Positions 29,247 through 32,283 of a stretch of DNA of 32,283 nt are shown piece after piece. Numbering within the stretch: position 1 is the first letter of the stretch; each line of letters starts with the position of its first letter. A program made the position numbers and the translations under genes. A model generated the notes under the pieces. That model was not told the origin of the DNA, did no database searches, and saw only the letters and a list, made by a program, of their open reading frames with translations. The stretch is from Candidatus Kaiserbacteria bacterium (GTDB taxonomy: Bacteria; Patescibacteriota; Minisyncoccia; Phycocordibacterales; UBA2100), in the NCBI GenBank assembly GCA_016186695.1, contig JACPLC010000001.1, positions 1-32,283 on the forward strand, read 5' to 3'.

Positions 29247-29675
29247 TCATTTCTCTTTCGGCCACGGGAAGAGCAGAAAATGGAGGGGGTATTTTTTCTT
29301 CAAGCGATACAGCGCGCTTGTCGCGTACATGTACCTGTCGAGCGACTTTGCGCGGCGTTTTGAGAATTCCTTTTCCATTTCCATAACAGCTCGCTCGTAT
29401 CCGGGAAACTGATCGTGTAACCATTGTTGGACTCTCTGTATCGTGTCAAAGCCAACGTGAAGCTGTTCTGCGAGGTCCACATGAGTGATGCCAGCAAGAA
29501 GTCGCCGTGCAATCAGTATTCGCCTGCCGAGCATGATGCGCTCGCTTTCAGTAAGAAGGTCGCGCAAGAAAAGTTTCATCGCATCGCGGCCGCGCACCGT
29601 GCCGGCCGCCGTATAGAGCGCATCCAGCGTTTCTATCCGTTCCTCTCTTGTTAGTTCTTTTGAGCGTACTTTCAT
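29247..29675 (-). CDS. TrpR/YerC-like DNA-binding regulator (142 aa)
   Basis: Residues at about 10-100 match the TrpR-like helical fold of the YerC/YecD family: ETLDALYTAAGT, the segment KLFLRDLLTESERIMLGRRI, then a helix-turn-helix (THVDLAEQLHVGFDTIQRVQQWL). A basic C-terminal extension of about 45 residues (FSKRRAKSLDRYMY, KKKYP) is unlike the short family members. The start ATG at 29675 follows GGAAG; an in-frame ATG at 29696 lies in the palindrome and is less likely. Identical 22-bp palindromes lie on both sides of the gene, so autoregulation is likely. The ligand is unknown. Confidence 0.82.
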   Translation of the reverse strand: MKVRSKELTREERIETLDALYTAAGTVRGRDAMKLFLRDLLTESERIMLGRRILIARRLLAGITHVDLAEQLHVGFDTIQRVQQWLHDQFPGYERAVMEMEKEFSKRRAKSLDRYMYATSALYRLKKKYPLHFLLFPWPKEK

Positions 29676-29694
29676 ACTTCCACTTCCGGTAATC

Positions 29695-29716
29695 ATACTA
29701 TGATATATCATAGTAT
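29695..29716. promoter_or_regulatory. 22-bp perfect palindrome, copy 2 (candidate operator)
   Basis: Identical to 29192-29213. It lies just upstream of the TrpR-like gene and about 50 bases before the tpiA promoter, where a bound dimer could affect both. Both copies are followed within about 12 bases by a GGGGG(C)ACAGT motif. Confidence 0.7.
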
Positions 29717-29762
29717 AAGTTTCAGTATGGGGGACAGTTGGGGATATCGAATGAGGATGGTT

Positions 29763-29771
29763 TGCTATACT
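29763..29771 (+). promoter_or_regulatory. Extended -10 promoter of tpiA
   Basis: TGCTATACT ends 13 nt before the ATG, which predicts a leader of only 6-7 nt with no ribosome site. Confidence 0.6.
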
Positions 29772-29784
29772 TCGGGAAAAGCAT

Positions 29785-30543
29785 ATGGCTGGAAAGACGA
29801 TCGTTGTAGCGAATTGGAAGATGAACCCCGCCACGATGCGCGAGGCAAAAAAGCTGTTTGATGCAGAGAGGAAAACGGCGGAAAAATCGAGAGGCTCAAG
29901 TGTAGTCATCGCGCCGCCCGCGATATTTTTGAGGGAGCTCTCCTCGATGTATCGCGGTTCCAAGGTGGCTTTCGCAGTGCAAAATGCCCACTTCGAAGCG
30001 GGCGGCGCGCACACGGGCGAGATCTCCCTCGTGCAGGCAAAAGATGCGCGCGCGAAATATGTCATCGTCGGCCACGCCGAGCGGCGCGCGGAAGGGGAGA
30101 CGGATGACGATGCGAGAAAAAAAGTTGCGGCAGCACTTTCGCTCAAAATGACGCCGATTCTCTGTGTCGGCGAATCGAGCCGCACCGACGAAGGGGAGCA
30201 ATACGATGTCGTTCGTGAGCAGCTGCGCCTTGGACTCGCCGACGTCGCCGCTTCTTCCCTTCCCCGTGTGCTCCTTGTATACGAGCCGCTCTGGACGATC
30301 GGGAAAGCAACCGCGATGAATCCGCGCGAGATGCACCAGATGGCGATTTTCATCAGGAAATGCGTCGTAGAGTCTCATGGCGAAGGCGGCCGCTCACTCA
30401 AAATTCTCTACGGCGGTTCCGTCGACGAAAAGAACGCCGCCGCGATGCTTCGTGAAGGCGATGTACTCGGTTTTCTCGTCGGCCGCGCGAGCGTGAAGGC
30501 GGATGAATTTGCAAAACTTCTGCAAGCGATCGAAACAGCATGA
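29785..30543 (+). CDS. tpiA: Triosephosphate isomerase
   Basis: Interconverts dihydroxyacetone phosphate and glyceraldehyde 3-phosphate in glycolysis. The 252-residue TIM barrel has the catalytic Lys12 (ANWKMN), His97 (VGHAERR) and Glu167 (YEPLWTIGKA), with the phosphate-gripping loop 6 and the ILYGGSV segment near the C-terminus. It overlaps pgk by 4 bases, so the two glycolytic enzymes are coupled. A stub resembling its first codons lies upstream at 29106. Confidence 0.98.
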   Translation: MAGKTIVVANWKMNPATMREAKKLFDAERKTAEKSRGSSVVIAPPAIFLRELSSMYRGSKVAFAVQNAHFEAGGAHTGEISLVQAKDARAKYVIVGHAERRAEGETDDDARKKVAAALSLKMTPILCVGESSRTDEGEQYDVVREQLRLGLADVAASSLPRVLLVYEPLWTIGKATAMNPREMHQMAIFIRKCVVESHGEGGRSLKILYGGSVDEKNAAAMLREGDVLGFLVGRASVKADEFAKLLQAIETA

Positions 30544-31667
30544 AGTGCATCGACCAAGTTCCTGATTCCGAACTCAAAGGAAAGCGCGTGCTCCTCCGCA
30601 GTGATTTCAATGTTCCGATTGGCAAAGACGGAGAAGTCGCCGACCGATTCCGGCTCGAGCAGGGATGGAAAACGGTGCAATATCTTCGCGATCGCAGCGC
30701 CAAAGTCATCATCATCTCGCATATCGGACGTGAGCCTTCGGAAAGTCTCGAGCCGGTCGCGCGGGAGCTGAAAAAATTCGGCTCCGTAGTGTTCGTTGCC
30801 GACATCGTCGGCGCCGCGGCGCGCGGAGCTGCGGAAGCGATGCGTGAAGGTGAACTTCTTCTTCTCGAGAATCTCCGACGTGATCCGCGCGAAACGGAAA
30901 ACGATCCGTCGTTCGCGCAAGAGCTCGCCTCACTTGGCGAACTCTATGTGGACGATGCCTTTGCTGCAGTACACCGTGCGCACGCGTCCATCGTTGGCGT
31001 CGCGAAGATTCTTCCTGCGTACGCCGGTCTCTTGGTGTGCGACGAGATACGCGAGATAGACGCCGCGCGCGCTCCGGAGCATCCATCGCTCGCGATCCTC
31101 GGCGGCGCAAAGTTTGAGACCAAGGCGCCACTCATCAAACTTCTTTTGGAAAAATACGACCATCTCTTCATCACCGGCGCGCTTTCTAATGATGTCTTCA
31201 AAGCGCGCGGTCTTTCCGTCGGCCGTTCGCTCATCTCCAAAGAACTTCCCGACGAGACGACTCTCTCAAACCCGCGCTTTCTTGCGCCGATCGACGTGAC
31301 GGCAGAAGATGCGAGCGGACACGCCAAGGTAAAAAAGCCGGAGGAGATTTTGGATAACGAACGCCTCGTCGACGTCGGCCCCGACACGGTCGCGATGCTC
31401 GCGCCGCATATCGCGCAAGCCAAATTTATTCTCTGGAACGGTCCGACCGGCATTTACGAGCAGGGATACATTCACTACACACAGCAGATAGGGGAGCTTA
31501 TCGCGGGGAGCCGGGCGAAAATCGTGATAGGCGGGGGCGACACGATTGCGGCTATCGAGGCCGCGGGTGTACCGAAAGAGAAACTTGGTTTCCTCTCGAC
31601 AGGCGGCGGCGCGATGCTGGAATACCTCCTGAAAGGCACGTTGCCGGGGATAGAAGTATTGAAATAG
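30540..31667 (+). CDS. pgk: Phosphoglycerate kinase
   Basis: Transfers phosphate from 1,3-bisphosphoglycerate to ADP. Recognisable parts: the substrate-binding RSDFNVP near residues 20-26, SHIGRE, the ENLRRDPRE segment (usually ENVRF), VDDAFAAVHRAHAS (usually NDAFGTAHRAHAS), LGGAKFETK, WNGPTGIYE, and GGGDT near residue 330 with the STGGGAMLE end. At 375 residues it is about 20 shorter than usual, mainly from trimmed loops. The ATGA overlap with tpiA indicates translational coupling. Confidence 0.97.
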   Translation: MKCIDQVPDSELKGKRVLLRSDFNVPIGKDGEVADRFRLEQGWKTVQYLRDRSAKVIIISHIGREPSESLEPVARELKKFGSVVFVADIVGAAARGAAEAMREGELLLLENLRRDPRETENDPSFAQELASLGELYVDDAFAAVHRAHASIVGVAKILPAYAGLLVCDEIREIDAARAPEHPSLAILGGAKFETKAPLIKLLLEKYDHLFITGALSNDVFKARGLSVGRSLISKELPDETTLSNPRFLAPIDVTAEDASGHAKVKKPEEILDNERLVDVGPDTVAMLAPHIAQAKFILWNGPTGIYEQGYIHYTQQIGELIAGSRAKIVIGGGDTIAAIEAAGVPKEKLGFLSTGGGAMLEYLLKGTLPGIEVLK

Positions 31668-31716
31668 GGCAGGGCTTGCGTAAGAAGCGCGGGAGGTCTA
31701 TCGTCATATGTGACGT

Positions 31717-32283
31717 ATGGACGCGCGTAGCTTCCTTATCGGGGCTCTATTTCTAGCTTTCGTCACCGTGAGCGGCGCCGTTCCTGCCCCTGCCTCTGCT
31801 CTGACGGTGGCCGAGATTCAGGCGCAGATCCAATCTCTCCTCTCAAGAATTGCATCGTTTGGCCAGCCGGCGGTGCAGAGTCAAAGCAGTGTGGTCGCAA
31901 ACCCGATTGCACAGCATCGGATCTGCAGCGCGCTCTATCGCAATCTTTCTATCGGCATGCGCGGCGACGACGTGCTTGCACTTCAGGAATTTTTGCAGGC
32001 GCAAGGGTATTTCTATGCCACTCCCACGGGCTATTACGGTCGCCTGACCGCACAAGCGGTCGCGCGCTGGCAGGCCGCAAACGGTATCTCTGCGGTTGGA
32101 GCCGTCGGCCCGCTCACGCGTGAGCGCATCCGTATCTGGTGCGGCGGAAGCGGTGGAGTTGTCTATGGAACACTGAACGCCTCACCCACATCCGGCTCCG
32201 CACCGCTCACCGTGAACTTTTCGTACTTCATTGGCGGCAACATATCGGACGGATACATGATCGAATTCGGCGACGGGACAACA
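31717..32283 (+). CDS. Secreted peptidoglycan-binding/PKD surface protein, 3' truncated by the window
   Basis: The 189 visible codons start with a Sec signal peptide (hydrophobic core FLIGALFLAFVTVSGAV, probable cut after ASA near residue 29). A short helical segment (TVAEIQAQIQSLLSRIASF) follows. A PG_binding_1-type domain (about 63-125) contains GMRGDDVLALQEFLQAQGYF, GYYGRLTAQAVARWQ and GAVGPLTRERI. A PKD-like domain begins at about 145 (ASPTSGSAPLTVNF, then IEFGDGT at the window end). This architecture is common in Parcubacteria cell-surface proteins. The start follows GGGAGG about 20 bases upstream. The 49 bases before it hold nothing else. Confidence 0.85.
   Translation, partial: MDARSFLIGALFLAFVTVSGAVPAPASALTVAEIQAQIQSLLSRIASFGQPAVQSQSSVVANPIAQHRICSALYRNLSIGMRGDDVLALQEFLQAQGYFYATPTGYYGRLTAQAVARWQAANGISAVGAVGPLTRERIRIWCGGSGGVVYGTLNASPTSGSAPLTVNFSYFIGGNISDGYMIEFGDGTT

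Noticed and set aside
29247-30353. 368-codon minus-strand frame covering the regulator and the tpiA complement
   Set aside because: Only its last 142 codons look like a protein family (TrpR/YerC-like). The upstream part is antisense to tpiA.

Overview
The window looks like a chromosomal piece of a Candidate Phyla Radiation bacterium (Patescibacteria, Parcubacteria-like). Reasons: a trigger factor with no PPIase domain, a compact type IV pilus locus with pilin-like genes, TrmB-type regulators, a GIY-YIG mini-gene, pgk directly behind tpiA, many orphan genes, and UGA used as a normal stop. No rRNA is present. One tRNA, Gly(TCC), is present. The assignment is inference from gene content.

Layout. 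1-1.7 kb: a large serine recombinase gene between two perfect 101-bp inverted repeats, the right one ending in the 3' end of tRNA-Gly. 1.8-3.1 kb: HU and a TrmB-like regulator. 3.2-4.0 kb: two orphan genes with strong Shine-Dalgarno sites. 4.0-6.7 kb: RNase Y, a GIY-YIG gene whose ends form an inverted-repeat element, and ClpP. 6.8-9.3 kb: an 841-residue orphan with a possible GNAT-like C-terminus. 9.2-10.05 kb: a second TrmB-like regulator. 10.1-13.3 kb: an orphan accessory region divergent from it. 13.5-18.3 kb: trigger factor, two membrane proteins, a small repeat element sharing ends with the GIY-YIG element, pyrophosphatase and NusA. 18.5-28.3 kb: type IV pilus genes (pilB, pilC, two pilin-like proteins, a PilX-like protein), interrupted by a two-gene islet with a caspase-like protein and by two small membrane-protein genes. 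28.4-32.3 kb: a secreted orphan, a TrpR/YerC-like regulator between two identical 22-bp palindromes, tpiA, pgk, and a truncated peptidoglycan-binding/PKD surface protein.

Three patterns stand out. (1) Between about 10.46 and 12.7 kb the coding and leader sequence is tiled with short hairpins, each of different sequence. Imperfect pairs are almost all G-U in the sense RNA, which points to a structured transcript. This is the best candidate for an undescribed system. (2) At least eight core genes carry a -10 box 6-7 nt before the start codon, which predicts leaderless mRNAs. The orphan genes instead have clear Shine-Dalgarno sites and often a private terminator. (3) Insertions sit at gene edges beside a partial copy of the host gene end: 35 bp of the pilB 3' end, and an apparent stub of the tpiA 5' end.

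All calls are from reading the sequence. No database search or folding program was run.
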